Below, piece after piece: positions 34,325-43,976 of a stretch of 63,256 nucleotides of DNA. Source of the DNA: a virus; the IMG/VR virus record IMGVR_UViG_3300038621_000255, positions 1-63,256 of that record; one strand, given 5' to 3'. Position numbers and translations under genes: made by a program. The notes beneath the pieces are model-generated. The model did no database searches and was not told the origin of the DNA. It was given only the letters and a program-made list of their open reading frames with translations. Each line of letters begins with the position of its first letter. The first letter of the stretch is position 1.

Positions 34325-35064
34325 TCCTAGAGAACATACCCGATTGGAAATGGCGTAGTTTGGTGCCAAACGGACTTCAGGGTTCGCCCAAAGCCGAAAT
34401 CTTTATTCAATTCCTCTTTTTATTTGAGCAAAACCCTGACCTGCGTTCTTTAATTTGGCAACGGTGGGATGAGGTCGATCGTACTGTACTACCCTATTTA
34501 ATCCAGTATTTTGCCCTGGATAACTTGGTAGATTGGGCTTCTTTGGGGGAAGAAGGGGTACGTGGTTTATTGAAGGAAGCTATTGAATGGCACCGACATC
34601 GGGGCACCCCTTACGCTTTGCATAAATACCTCGATTTGATTGGTGCCGAAGGGGAGCTAGAGGAATGGTGGCAGGGAGCATTTCAAGGGGAACCATATAC
34701 AGCGAAACTAAATTTGTGGGGTGACGAGGAAAAAAACCAAAACCTAGATTTTAGTTCCCAGGATCTAATCGAAAAAATAATCCGCGCAATTGATTTCGCG
34801 AAACCTGCTACAAGGGATATTGCGGTGCGGTTTGGTTATCGAATTGGCAACACCCCATCTGTTGCCACAACTGCCACTCCAACCCCATCGATTGATATTC
34901 CCGGGCAGCAGCACTTCACAAACCCATTAGGGCAAGCAGGGATTATTAGTACAACAACACCTACCTACATAGCCGAAATCCCCCAGGATTCGCCATCGTA
35001 TAAAATTTCTGCTAAAATTTTCCCAGTAGAGATAATTTCACCCTTAGTCTACCTAGATGTATAA
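34321..35064 (+). CDS. Baseplate protein I
   Basis: 247 aa. LPYLIQYFALDNLVDW, IEWHRHRGTPYALHKYLDLI and EEWWQ follow the gpI tail protein pattern; W-x-x-HRxKGTP-like is diagnostic. It joins wedges to tail fibres. It is coupled to J by ATGA and directly followed by the fibre gene. The C-terminal ~70 residues are Thr/Pro-rich and variable. Confidence 0.88.
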   Translation: MILENIPDWKWRSLVPNGLQGSPKAEIFIQFLFLFEQNPDLRSLIWQRWDEVDRTVLPYLIQYFALDNLVDWASLGEEGVRGLLKEAIEWHRHRGTPYALHKYLDLIGAEGELEEWWQGAFQGEPYTAKLNLWGDEEKNQNLDFSSQDLIEKIIRAIDFAKPATRDIAVRFGYRIGNTPSVATTATPTPSIDIPGQQHFTNPLGQAGIISTTTPTYIAEIPQDSPSYKISAKIFPVEIISPLVYLDV

Positions 35065-36036
35065 ATGGCTGACGCGGCGATAATCACCCAAGCCGGGCTA
35101 GACGAACTAAATAATGCACAGCAAGCAGGGCTTGTCGTGCATTTAAAGGAGTTCGGTGTTGGGACGGTGAACTGGGAACCTACCGAGAATGCTACCCAAT
35201 TAAAGAGCGAGTTTGAAAGATTCCCGATTTCCCAATGGGAGGATACGGGGATCGGTGTAAAAAGGTTGGCAGGATCCTTAATCAATGTGGAAGATAGGTC
35301 TGTCACCTTTGCCAACGACCAAATCTACCCCATCCCTGCAAATGGGGAAACTAAGATTACTAACGAGGTGGTAAAAAGTAACGACGAAACCACCACCTAT
35401 ATGGGCGGCGGTACGGACTATACCCTCGATGCCGTTCGAGGTACTATCACCAGGAACACAAGTGGGGGGAACATTGCCGCCGGTGAGACGGTAAAGGTAT
35501 CCTACGACCTCTGGGGAGTCCCTCAAAGCGAAGAGCAACACGAGTTCCAAAGCGATGAGATTAATCTAAATATTTCCTTTCCTGAGGCGCGGAAACTGGT
35601 AATTACGGATTCATCAGGGGTTACTACTTACCAGGAAGGGGTGGATTATGATATCGACTTGAGGAGCTATCGGGTCGACCGTCTATCCGGGGGGAATATT
35701 GTCGCCGGCGAGACGGTATTGGTTTCATTTAATTACAACACCCCAGTGAATGAAATTGGGGTTTACACCGATACAGGCACCCTATTCTCGGTGTTTTCCC
35801 ACTTAGGTGCGGTATCTTTCAAAAGCACATTAATCCCAGCCCTACCAATCTCCCTACGCTTGCAATTGGTGGGGACACCGCTAGAAAACCTTGATGTTAC
35901 AATCGGATCGAGTCCAATTGCTTTAAATCTGCTTGAAAAGTCAATCACCTCTATGCAGGGGCGGATTCTTTCGCTGAACGCAGAGATTGTTAAGTTAAAA
36001 AACGAATTAGCAAAAAGCAATATATACGTAGATTAG
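35065..36036 (+). CDS. Tail fibre / collar protein
   Basis: 323 aa. The N-terminus AAIITQAGLDELNNAQQAGL is typical of fibre proteins that dock on gpI. The middle has two similar beta units (GGGTDYTLDAVRGTI with NIAAGETVKVSYD; EGVDYDIDLRSYRV with NIVAGETVLVSF). A C-terminal helical stalk follows (MQGRILSLNAEIVKLKNELA). The same beta unit appears in the sheath insert and in the 342-aa connector candidate. It abuts gene I. Confidence 0.8.
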   Translation: MADAAIITQAGLDELNNAQQAGLVVHLKEFGVGTVNWEPTENATQLKSEFERFPISQWEDTGIGVKRLAGSLINVEDRSVTFANDQIYPIPANGETKITNEVVKSNDETTTYMGGGTDYTLDAVRGTITRNTSGGNIAAGETVKVSYDLWGVPQSEEQHEFQSDEINLNISFPEARKLVITDSSGVTTYQEGVDYDIDLRSYRVDRLSGGNIVAGETVLVSFNYNTPVNEIGVYTDTGTLFSVFSHLGAVSFKSTLIPALPISLRLQLVGTPLENLDVTIGSSPIALNLLEKSITSMQGRILSLNAEIVKLKNELAKSNIYVD

Positions 36037-36046
36037 AGGATAAATT

Positions 36047-38104
36047 ATGGCAACTATTAACAACACGCTATCAGACGTAAATAATGCTCTGGCCAGTCTG
36101 GAAACAGCTGTTAGTGGCAACCTATCGGCGGCATCGAACGCTCAGAAAATCAAGGGGTTCCCTGTTGCTGACTTATCGGCGATGCCCGATGGGGCGATCT
36201 TCCGGTATAACGCCACCTCGGGAGAAATTGAACCTCTAGAGGGATTGGGGGATTTCTCTGGTGCGCAAGATGGGGATTTATTAAAATGGAATTCTACCAA
36301 TAACAGGTTTGAGGTGGCGACACCATCGGATATCACATTCGCAGTTGAGGATCTAAGCAATACCCCTGATGTTTTAACTGGGAATGCAAATAGGTTACTT
36401 GTTCTAAATTCTGCTGAAAATTCTTTTCAATTTAGAAATTATTCGGGTTTATCCCTATCCGATTTTGAGATAAAAGAAAGCCAAAAGATCTTTCAACAAG
36501 AAAGGTTAACGTTCAATCCAGTTAATTTTTATAAAGATAAACCCCTTCTAGATTCCTACAATGATAGGGAGGACCAGAGCAAGATAGACTCTGTGAAAGC
36601 TTCGGTTCAAGGTGTAGATCCCACGACAGAGGCATTTAAGGTTCTAGCAATGAAGGCAAATTTTGGGAATATCTTGAATGAAAGTTTGGACTTTCATTTT
36701 GGGTATCAAAATGTTCTATTAAGCCAATCAACAGCATCCACTAGCGATGTATTTATACAATTCGATTTTAATTCCCTACAATCTTTTGGTTCCCTTGACG
36801 TGTTATCTCTTCAAAGTAATGATCGTTTCTATTACCAGCTAACAGAATTTGAAATTCGTACAATTGACGATGCTGGAAACGAAACTTTACAGAAAACAGT
36901 GTCAGTCCCTGGAGAATATGAAGAGAATATAACCCATAAAACCTTTGAACCCAGTACCGTAGTCACGGGGGTAAGATCGGTAAAGATTGTTTGTTTAAAT
37001 AGTGGGGAATTATTTAATAGGACACCAGGATTCCAAATATTCTCCCAAAAAGGGTTGAGTTCTATAAATAATTACCCTTATTCTCAAGAATTTAGAATGG
37101 AATCAGATAAATATCTGGTTAGTCCATTCCTATCAAACGGAAGCGATTTATACATCCTAAAACAAGATATAAGGGAGGATCAAAATGGGATTGTTTATAA
37201 ATGGAATTCTACAGAAAGGAAATGGGATCAGCTTCTTTCTGTAGAAACCCAAATGAAAAACAGCCTCGACACCCCAGTAACTTACAATAATACAACAGGG
37301 AATATTTATCACTCTGCAAATAATCCTCTCTATTATATTGATAAACAAGGTATGGTTGTGGTAGGGGAGAAACTTCTACACTCTTACCAAATTTTTGATT
37401 TATCTAACGCCTCAGATGGCAGCAGGTTATCTGTTTCAGGTGATACCAACCTATCTATCCCATTTGAAGGACAACTCCCTTATAAACACTCTGCCACGGA
37501 TGAGAGGGTGATCAGGTATGGCCGCGAAAGCTATACCCTAGATACTCTAAACGTACCTGGAAACGATCTAGCTAATGCTGATATTGGACCTATTATAACC
37601 CCTAAGGAAATCCCGGAACTACAAAATACAATGGGTCAGGGGTACATCTTCGATAATGAGAGAGAATTCTACTTACCCCTGGAATCTGCTGGTAAGATAC
37701 TCGTTATTTCCACTGTGGATCTATCCCTGCTCACACAGATATCGGTAGGGAATAGACCCCACCTTGTAAAAATAGATGAAACAAACGATATTGGCGTATC
37801 CCTGGAGGAGGAGGCGTTTACAACCTTCAATCCCTCCACAAAATCCGTGCTTTCCCAAGAGCAACTAGGGCAAGGAAGCATTAACGTCAAGAACTACCCT
37901 GTTGATATTAGTTTTAATCCCAACAACCAAGAAGCTTTGATCCTAGTCGCAGGCAGCAATAGGTTGCTGCATTATGACATGTCTACCACCACCTTCCTAG
38001 ACGAAACAAAGTTGGATTACACCCCTCGGCAATCTATCTTTTGGGAAGGTGAATACTTTATTCTGTCTGAAGAAGGAACAATCTACACAATAGGGGAGAT
38101 CTAA
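36047..38104 (+). CDS. Putative receptor-binding tail fibre
   Basis: 685 aa after GAGGATAAATT. The N-terminus is a coiled segment (LSDVNNALASLETAVSGNLS). Trimer-like repeats follow (GAIFRYNATSGEIEPL; GDLLKWNSTNNRFEV), common in fibre shafts. The C-terminal half contains propeller-like strands (RPHLVKIDETNDIGVSLEEE; ILVAGSNRLLHYDMS). Probably the host-recognition fibre. Its AT-richer composition and irregular repeats suit a diversifying gene. Confidence 0.7.
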   Translation: MATINNTLSDVNNALASLETAVSGNLSAASNAQKIKGFPVADLSAMPDGAIFRYNATSGEIEPLEGLGDFSGAQDGDLLKWNSTNNRFEVATPSDITFAVEDLSNTPDVLTGNANRLLVLNSAENSFQFRNYSGLSLSDFEIKESQKIFQQERLTFNPVNFYKDKPLLDSYNDREDQSKIDSVKASVQGVDPTTEAFKVLAMKANFGNILNESLDFHFGYQNVLLSQSTASTSDVFIQFDFNSLQSFGSLDVLSLQSNDRFYYQLTEFEIRTIDDAGNETLQKTVSVPGEYEENITHKTFEPSTVVTGVRSVKIVCLNSGELFNRTPGFQIFSQKGLSSINNYPYSQEFRMESDKYLVSPFLSNGSDLYILKQDIREDQNGIVYKWNSTERKWDQLLSVETQMKNSLDTPVTYNNTTGNIYHSANNPLYYIDKQGMVVVGEKLLHSYQIFDLSNASDGSRLSVSGDTNLSIPFEGQLPYKHSATDERVIRYGRESYTLDTLNVPGNDLANADIGPIITPKEIPELQNTMGQGYIFDNEREFYLPLESAGKILVISTVDLSLLTQISVGNRPHLVKIDETNDIGVSLEEEAFTTFNPSTKSVLSQEQLGQGSINVKNYPVDISFNPNNQEALILVAGSNRLLHYDMSTTTFLDETKLDYTPRQSIFWEGEYFILSEEGTIYTIGEI

Positions 38105-38566
38105 ATGGGAACGAAATACCAAGTACAACCAAAATGGCTAATCGATAGGAAGGATGAAGGGGAGATTGTAACCCTACCCGAAGATATACAGGATCTGTTT
38201 GAAGATCCAGCGAAAAGAGAACAAGAACTATTGGATCGAGGGGCGATTTCTTCTACTATCGATATTTCCAAAATCCCTCCCGAATCGGTGGATTTTAAGA
38301 AATTAGAAGCAGAGGTGAAAGCCTCTGGAACATGGAATTCCGCTTATCAAAAAGCAAAAAATTCCAACACAATAAACACAGCCTACAGGGCAACGGTAGA
38401 AGCTGTGCGAGCGGGAAACGTAGAGGATCTATACTTCTTCGCTCAAGACCTAATCGACGTTGCCAACACGGAAGCCACTCCTTTTACAGCCTCCGAAATC
38501 CAATCTCTGAATGATGCTTTTGATGCCGCCGGCTTGGTGGGTAATTTAACCAATCCCAATGCCTAA
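38105..38566 (+). CDS. Hypothetical protein downstream of fibre (153 aa)
   Basis: Soluble protein with an acidic N-terminal half and a helical C-terminal half (NTINTAYRATVEAVRAGNVE, TASEIQSLNDAFDAAGL). It starts right after the fibre stop with GGAGATCTAA and overlaps the portal gene by 8 bases. The position suggests a fibre assembly or capping protein; not recognised. Confidence 0.65.
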   Translation: MGTKYQVQPKWLIDRKDEGEIVTLPEDIQDLFEDPAKREQELLDRGAISSTIDISKIPPESVDFKKLEAEVKASGTWNSAYQKAKNSNTINTAYRATVEAVRAGNVEDLYFFAQDLIDVANTEATPFTASEIQSLNDAFDAAGLVGNLTNPNA

Positions 38567-40202
38567 CAATTTCAACCCCAAAGAAACTCTAGATTTCGGA
38601 CAACCCCTGGTAAAAAATGAGGTGGCACTCCCCGAAGATAAGCCCCGTGAGGGGGCAGCTGGCTATAGACTCTATGAAGAGTACGCCAGTCTGTTCAGGG
38701 ATTTAAAGCTTGCCCACGTGTGGCGGCAATTCAGCACCTCAATTGCCCAGCGCCCCCTGCGGGTAGTCTCGAATAGTGACAGCCAGCAAGATCGCCGGTT
38801 GGCGGAAATTGTTGGAGATACTTTTAAAGAACTGATAGGGGCGCAAGTAGTCGAAGATCTGTTGGGTGCAGAATTTTACGGGTGGTCGTTACTGAAACTG
38901 AAATGGGCTCGAATTGACGGGTTGGATTTACCGGTGCGGGCTTTGCCACAGGATATAACTTGGTATCGGTGGGTATATCGCCCTGGTGGAGGAGATCGTA
39001 AGGAACGATTTCCCTATGACTATTCCGGCGATTTTGAACTTCGCTCGATTGAGGGTGAGAAAGAGCTAAGGCGCTTTAACCGGTGGGAGAAGCATTTCGT
39101 AGAGCATACATCTAATTTCGCCCCACGTTTCACCCATTCGCCCCTCGGTAGAGGATGGGGTGAGCTTTTTTGGTGGTGGATTAAAGAGCTGAAACTAAAA
39201 AGCTTACAAGCTTGGAGTCAGCAAATCCAAGAGCATGGCTTACCGGTGGCAGCTCTAAAAGATTCCAATCCGGAGCAGGTGCCCATTATTGATGAAGAGC
39301 AACAAGCGCAATTTTGGAACTCAATCGAAGATGCTTTTGCAAACCGGGGTTTGGTGGATTTAAGCGGCAAGGGAATCCAGCTTGAGTACTTAAATCCACC
39401 CGGTAGCATCGACGCATCGCGCTTGCCGGAGTACATCGACAAATTGATTGCCCTTTTTGTACTCGGTCCCACTTTGGCGAGTGAAAGTGGGCACGTGGGG
39501 TCGCAAGCTCTAGGTACGGTACACCAGGAGCAAAGTGACAGAATTTTAAAGGACTCGGCAGATAAACTCAAACGCCCCTTGAGCCGTATTGCCAGCTGGA
39601 TTCGAGAGGCGAATAACATCCCGGGAGTACTCCCCCAGATTTATTTAGATTTCTCCAGTGAGGAAGATCTAGACAGGGAAATCGACCGGTGGTCAAAATT
39701 GGTGAATATAGGGTATCAGCCAACCCCGGAAAAGGTAGAGGAGGTGTTGGGCAAGGGATTTGCCCCGGTTAGCACAAGCTTCCTACAGGGTGAAGCCGGC
39801 GAGAGAGAACAAGAACGCAGGGAACGGCAAAACACACCCCGTGAATTCGCAGCTGCTGCCAAGGAAGTAGAGCCACCCCCGGAGTCACGACCGGAAAGCA
39901 TCAATTTCCTCACAAGGGCTGCAATTGATAGGCAAGCTGCCCCTCTGTTCGATGAATCGATCTCGCTTGTAAAACAGTTCCTAGAAGGTTTAGCAGAGGA
40001 ACGCCCCAACGCTAGCGATCAAGAGCTATTGCGATTAGCCCAAGCCCGATTGCCGGAAGTGTTTGAGGAGCTACCAAATGAAAAACTCGCGGAATTATTG
40101 GGGGCTGCGCTAACGGGTAGTAATATGGCTGGTAGAGACGACGCAAGGGAAGAACTAGACAAACAGGTCCGACGCGATCGCAGAGAGGAGGAAAGTGGTT
40201 GA
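38559..40202 (+). CDS. Portal protein (DUF935, Mu gp29-like)
   Basis: 547 aa. LYEEYASLFRDLKLAHVWRQ, GAEFYGWSLLKLKW, GRGWGELFWWWIKELKLKSL and LGPTLASESGHVGS are typical of Mu-type portals. The portal forms the dodecameric vertex through which DNA enters. It is the last gene of the rightward baseplate-fibre operon, 33 kb from its usual neighbour MuF and 15 kb from the terminase. The C-terminus is a charged helical region (EREQERRERQNTPREFAAAA). Confidence 0.9.
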   Translation: MPNNFNPKETLDFGQPLVKNEVALPEDKPREGAAGYRLYEEYASLFRDLKLAHVWRQFSTSIAQRPLRVVSNSDSQQDRRLAEIVGDTFKELIGAQVVEDLLGAEFYGWSLLKLKWARIDGLDLPVRALPQDITWYRWVYRPGGGDRKERFPYDYSGDFELRSIEGEKELRRFNRWEKHFVEHTSNFAPRFTHSPLGRGWGELFWWWIKELKLKSLQAWSQQIQEHGLPVAALKDSNPEQVPIIDEEQQAQFWNSIEDAFANRGLVDLSGKGIQLEYLNPPGSIDASRLPEYIDKLIALFVLGPTLASESGHVGSQALGTVHQEQSDRILKDSADKLKRPLSRIASWIREANNIPGVLPQIYLDFSSEEDLDREIDRWSKLVNIGYQPTPEKVEEVLGKGFAPVSTSFLQGEAGEREQERRERQNTPREFAAAAKEVEPPPESRPESINFLTRAAIDRQAAPLFDESISLVKQFLEGLAEERPNASDQELLRLAQARLPEVFEELPNEKLAELLGAALTGSNMAGRDDAREELDKQVRRDRREEESG

Positions 40203-40343
40203 CCGAATGGTATGCAGTTGGTATAATATAAAAAGACAGATGGATGTGGTACCATTTGTTGGAATTGATCATTTTTCTTCATTTTTGTTGTTTTCCTTAA
40301 TATAGCTTGTTTTTAGCTGTGGTTTGGCTGCAACCGAACTACA

Positions 40344-40380
40344 TTTAACCAGTGGATGGCAGTCCACTGGTTAAATTTTT
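40344..40380 (+). terminator. Terminator of the baseplate-portal operon
   Basis: TTTAACCAGTGGA (40344-40356) pairs with its exact complement (40363-40375), then TTTTT. Strong intrinsic terminator. Confidence 0.88.
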
Positions 40381-40400
40381 GGATGGTTCAAGATAAATGA

Positions 40401-40437
40401 GAAGGCACCCGTCGAAAAGATGGGTGCCTTCACGTTT
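40401..40437. terminator. Second terminator-like hairpin
   Basis: GAAGGCACCC (40401-40410) with GGGTGCCTTC (40422-40431) and ACGTTTTG after. It lies between convergent operons. The rest of 40203-40577 holds no gene, only short related words (gtttggctgc, tttggctgcc) around the hairpins. Confidence 0.65.
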
Positions 40438-40577
40438 TGATTTGGCTGCCACCAAACCAAAACTATATCCCCTTGAATGGTTGAATGGGAATACACAAAC
40501 TTATAAAGAGGTTAACACGATTATTTTAACACGAATTTCTTAATTTTAATACCAACCAACGAGAACCAAAAATAACC

Positions 40578-40904
40578 CTATTTATACACCTGGCGCTTCC
40601 TCAAATCAGCCCAGAGGCTAAAGGGAAGGCGTTCCCGAGCGAATGGAGTGCCGTTCTCGTCAATATACTCCAAAAACACCCCATTTTTCGCCCGGCTGAA
40701 ACTTAGCCGGAATTTCTCAATTCGTACCCGTTCCCAAGAGCCGTAACCGGGGTTGTACAACTCAAATTCTTCTACGCTGTGCTTTTGGAAGGGACGAACG
40801 AAGAATATCTTAAATGCCTCGGACCAGTAGCGGATTTGGTCTCGAAATGCTTCCTTAATTATACTCAAGGCTATCCCAGAAAGCAGAACCTTTTCAAAAT
40901 CCAC
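40578..40904 (-). CDS. Hypothetical protein (108 aa)
   Basis: Basic, aromatic-rich protein (KIFFVRPFQKHSVEEFELYN, FRLSFSRAKNGVFLEYIDE). Last gene of the leftward nucleotide-metabolism group, overlapping 40894 by 11 bases. No known domain or membrane segment is certain; the N-terminal 20 residues are mildly hydrophobic. Confidence 0.6.
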   Translation of the reverse strand: MDFEKVLLSGIALSIIKEAFRDQIRYWSEAFKIFFVRPFQKHSVEEFELYNPGYGSWERVRIEKFRLSFSRAKNGVFLEYIDENGTPFARERLPFSLWADLRKRQVYK

Positions 40905-41142
40905 GCCGCCGCACCTCCTGAGCTAGTTTTTTAAGTTCCTTTTTCCGTGCAAAAAATCGGTTCCCTCGACGCGAACGATTGATATAGAATTTGAAGTCCC
41001 CACCAGATAAAAATATCCGGCAAAAAGTCTGATCGCCTAGATCTAGGACATCGCAAGGGTATTCCTCAAACCGGAACTTACGCAGAAAGGAAAATAAATC
41101 AAGGGGGACTCGTAGGATCCAATTCCAAACTGGTCGTAGCAA
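40894..41142 (-). CDS. Hypothetical basic protein (82 aa)
   Basis: N-terminal amphipathic Trp/Leu/Phe stretch (WNWILRVPLDLFSFLRKF), then a Lys/Arg-rich C-terminus (RRGNRFFARKKELKKLAQEV). The TTG start overlaps the dCMP deaminase gene by 44 bases, so the true start may be further in. Possibly membrane- or nucleic-acid-associated. Moderate confidence that it is translated. Confidence 0.5.
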   Translation of the reverse strand: MLRPVWNWILRVPLDLFSFLRKFRFEEYPCDVLDLGDQTFCRIFLSGGDFKFYINRSRRGNRFFARKKELKKLAQEVRRRGF

Positions 41143-41629
41143 GGGACTTCGCCTCCTTCGATAAGGATATCATCCCCATTTTAATCAATCCCTCGCCGAT
41201 AAACATATCCCTCGCCACGGCACTTTCCCCACTGTTAAACGGCGTTTCGTAGAAAATTTCCCGAATTCCCGCCGAAATCAATAGTTTCAAACAAGACAAA
41301 CAGGGTTCTAAAGTAACATAGATGCTAGCGCCTGCAGTGGCAATCCCGTGTTTGGCAGCTTGCGCGATCGCATTAGCTTCCGCATGAACCGCACGCGACG
41401 GCAACTCCCTACTACCGGCATCGCAGCTACTCAATCCCGGATAGCAATATCCTTGTGCGATACAGTGCGGCGAACCGCTGGGAGGTCCATTATATCCCGT
41501 TGCCAGTACCTGCCTATCCTTGACAACAACAGCTCCCACAGGAAACGCCAAACAGGTAGAACGGGTAGCCGCCAGTTTCGCTAGCATCAAAAAATATTCA
41601 TCCCAAGTGGGTCGCTGGTAATCAGGCAT
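41099..41629 (-). CDS. dCMP deaminase
   Basis: 176 aa. Zinc-dependent cytidine-type deaminase motifs are HAEANAI and PCLSCLKLL, with AVVVKDRQVLATGYNGPPSG as in dCMP deaminases. It converts dCMP to dUMP, the substrate of thymidylate synthase. The synthase is encoded directly upstream with an 8-base overlap, so the two steps are co-translated. An insertion between the GYNG and HAEA motifs carries extra Cys residues (CYPGLSSCDAG), common in this family as a second zinc site. Confidence 0.93.
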   Translation of the reverse strand: MPDYQRPTWDEYFLMLAKLAATRSTCLAFPVGAVVVKDRQVLATGYNGPPSGSPHCIAQGYCYPGLSSCDAGSRELPSRAVHAEANAIAQAAKHGIATAGASIYVTLEPCLSCLKLLISAGIREIFYETPFNSGESAVARDMFIGEGLIKMGMISLSKEAKSLATTSLELDPTSPP

Positions 41630-43100
41630 CTTGCGTATAAGGAATATCGTTCGTCAAACAGTTGTACGCTTTTTGTAGTTCTATACCCAAATATCCTGCA
41701 TGTTCGGCATGGAGAACGGGAGCATCCGCGCAAATATCTCGCATCAAATTCAATGGTTTTTTCCCGCGATAGGTAGCCACCACTTCGCCGCTACCAGGGG
41801 TTAGCCACTGTACGACAATTTGACCGTGTTCTAGTTCGATTTGGAAATTACCAGAGGGATCGTAAAAATCGCGATTCCGGCGTACAATATGGGCATACTG
41901 GTCTTGAATCAAGCGATCGGCATTATCCCAACAATCATCATAGATATGCGCCGACTGACTAACAGTAATTAACGGACCCAACCGCAAATTGTAGAAACTA
42001 CGTTGGTTTATGCGATCGCGAATATGCTTTTGTAACGCTCGCAATCCCATGGCATTCGCCGGCCAAGCCGCAAACATATCGTTGCTGCGTAGCGTCGCCG
42101 TCAGCGATAGTTCGTTGTCTACCACCCGAACCCAAATATGGTTCAAACAGGGACTTCCGCCTTTCTCGTGGTCGCGAACATCCCACAACGACATCACCGC
42201 ACTAGCAGCATCAATCTCACCAATCAGCTTTTCGATAACCTGTTCCACCTGGTCGCGTCCAAACCAAGAACGCAACCGCTGGCCGTACGTATATTTCACC
42301 CCTTCGCGATAGGGAGCATCGTTTAAAATTTGAGGAATGTATTCCTTGATAAAAGCACGGTCCACAGGCAAATAATTGGGTTCGGGAAAATAAAAATCCT
42401 CCGGTTCGTCGGTAATAACCGCCACCAAATCGATCAGTTCCTGCCACTGACCGTCGTAGCCAGTAGGTCGAATGGTTCCGGTAGTTTTGATGCGGTGGAT
42501 AATTTTGACCCAAGTTTCGGCAATAGTTTTGCCTTCAATGCGATGGCCGTAACGCGAACCAGGCAAAACCGTAGGCGTATTTTCCACCAACGGAAACTCT
42601 TGGGGTTCTCCCCACGGTGGCTGCCAATCTTGACTGGCATAGGATTTGGCCAGTTCGCAGGCCCTGTCTTTATCCGTCACCAACTGCCATTCAATGGCAT
42701 CCCGCAATTGCTGCAACACCGAGGCAGGGATTTCTTCGTCGATATATCCCGGTACTGGAGAACGCACCACCCAACAGGAACGACCGGTGTCGCTAACACC
42801 AGCAGTAAATCCATGCTCAAAAAAATCGCGCAGGCATTCGCAAGCTCTGGCGTTTTTGTCTTCTTTGGTAGCGTCGAGAATAACCAAATAGCGTACGTGG
42901 GGATTGGCAATTAAATTGCGAACCAATAAATTAATTCCCCGGGTCGCACTGTACAGCTGTCCAATTGCGGCGTACTCGTAGGGCTGTAGATGCTTGGCTA
43001 CGGTATCTCGCACCGTCCACCCGGTAACGATGGCAGTTTGCCCTGTACCGCAGATGACTTGATTTGGCTTGTATATGGGCTTGTATTTCCAACCTGGCAT
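41622..43100 (-). CDS. Thymidylate synthase with extra N-terminal domain
   Basis: 492 aa. The C-terminal part holds thymidylate synthase signatures: a catalytic-type GSPCLNHIWVRVV, LRSNDMFAAWPANAMGL, and LGPLITVSQSAHIYDD. The N-terminal ~170 residues (VICGTGQTAIVTGWTVRDTV; LNLLVRNL-like) resemble the MtrA/DUF4346-type domain fused to cyanobacterial thymidylate synthases. It makes dTMP from dUMP. ATG after GGGGGTAACC. Host-type domain structure suggests acquisition from a cyanobacterium (inference). Confidence 0.85.
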   Translation of the reverse strand: MPGWKYKPIYKPNQVICGTGQTAIVTGWTVRDTVAKHLQPYEYAAIGQLYSATRGINLLVRNLIANPHVRYLVILDATKEDKNARACECLRDFFEHGFTAGVSDTGRSCWVVRSPVPGYIDEEIPASVLQQLRDAIEWQLVTDKDRACELAKSYASQDWQPPWGEPQEFPLVENTPTVLPGSRYGHRIEGKTIAETWVKIIHRIKTTGTIRPTGYDGQWQELIDLVAVITDEPEDFYFPEPNYLPVDRAFIKEYIPQILNDAPYREGVKYTYGQRLRSWFGRDQVEQVIEKLIGEIDAASAVMSLWDVRDHEKGGSPCLNHIWVRVVDNELSLTATLRSNDMFAAWPANAMGLRALQKHIRDRINQRSFYNLRLGPLITVSQSAHIYDDCWDNADRLIQDQYAHIVRRNRDFYDPSGNFQIELEHGQIVVQWLTPGSGEVVATYRGKKPLNLMRDICADAPVLHAEHAGYLGIELQKAYNCLTNDIPYTQDA

Positions 43101-43102
43101 GG

Positions 43103-43363
43103 TTACCCCCTAAAAGCTTTCCGGAAGGGGAGAACGCCTAAAATTTTCGCTTCCACAATGATTTTATTAGGGGACTCGCGATAAAGGGATACCCTGGAAG
43201 CGAAGCCGAGCAAATAACCCCAATAACCCATCATCGCCCGAGCAATCCCTGGCAGTAATTGCCCCTCCCACGGGTTGGATTTTCCCACTAAAAAACCCTT
43301 TAGATTTCTAGCGATCGCACTTTCGCTTTCTGGTGGTTCGACCCACTGCTTTTGAAAAAACAT
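43103..43363 (-). CDS. Hypothetical protein (86 aa)
   Basis: First gene of the leftward nucleotide-metabolism operon. Begins MFFQKQWVEPPESESAI after GGGAGGTATTTCG and ends 2 bases before the synthase start. The central part (LLPGIARAMMGYWGYLLGFA) is moderately hydrophobic. No known family. Confidence 0.7.
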   Translation of the reverse strand: MFFQKQWVEPPESESAIARNLKGFLVGKSNPWEGQLLPGIARAMMGYWGYLLGFASRVSLYRESPNKIIVEAKILGVLPFRKAFRG

Positions 43364-43384
43364 CGAAATACCTCCCGTTTGCCT

Positions 43385-43840
43385 ATCTCAATTTTATCAC
43401 CCTTGCCGCTGTAATAATTAGGCATAAATCGGTGTAATCTCCACCAACAGGGAATTATACGGTTTTGGATAGAATTTAGCCAGATTTTTATTACAGCTTT
43501 TATTATAGCCCCATAATATGCCTACAATCTCCACACAGAGCAGATCTCAGCAGGTCTTTCTCCGGTCGGGATAAAGCCATAATAAAAATTATATTACAGT
43601 CCTTCACCCCTGCAAAATCCCTAAAATCTCCTGTACGTCTGGATTCCAGGCTAATTACAAGGGGTCGCAGCAAAAATTACAACCGGGTCTACGCGGATCG
43701 CTGTAATCCCTCAACCATGCAGATTTTGGATTTTATTACAGTATTACTAGATCGGGTAATATATCCTGTAATATTTGCTGTAATCTCCACACAGAGCGAA
43801 TTTTGACCCTATTTGAATATACTATTGTATACTGTGTTAC
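43385..43840. repeat. AT-rich palindrome block III
   Basis: Non-coding. It contains the exact inverse of the 104-bp unit of block II at 43693-43796, many TGTAAT/ATTACA boxes and tctccacacagag motifs. It ends at a TGTATACTGTGTTAC motif (43827-43841) that recurs at other blocks. 43842-43976 is otherwise empty apart from a short inverted repeat (gggatacc/ggtatcc). Confidence 0.8.
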
Positions 43841-43976
43841 GAAATTTCGTTGTTAGTACCGGCATAAAAATAGGGATACCCAATTCTAGGGAATAGGTAT
43901 CCTTGTGGTTTAACTACCTTTAACCACCCTTTCGCCCTCTTATCTGTGGCATTTCAGAATTTATTTTAGAAACTGG

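Noticed and set aside
42330-42914. Plus-strand ORF opposite thymidylate synthase
   Set aside because: It is antisense to a clearly conserved enzyme and has no promoter or ribosome binding site.
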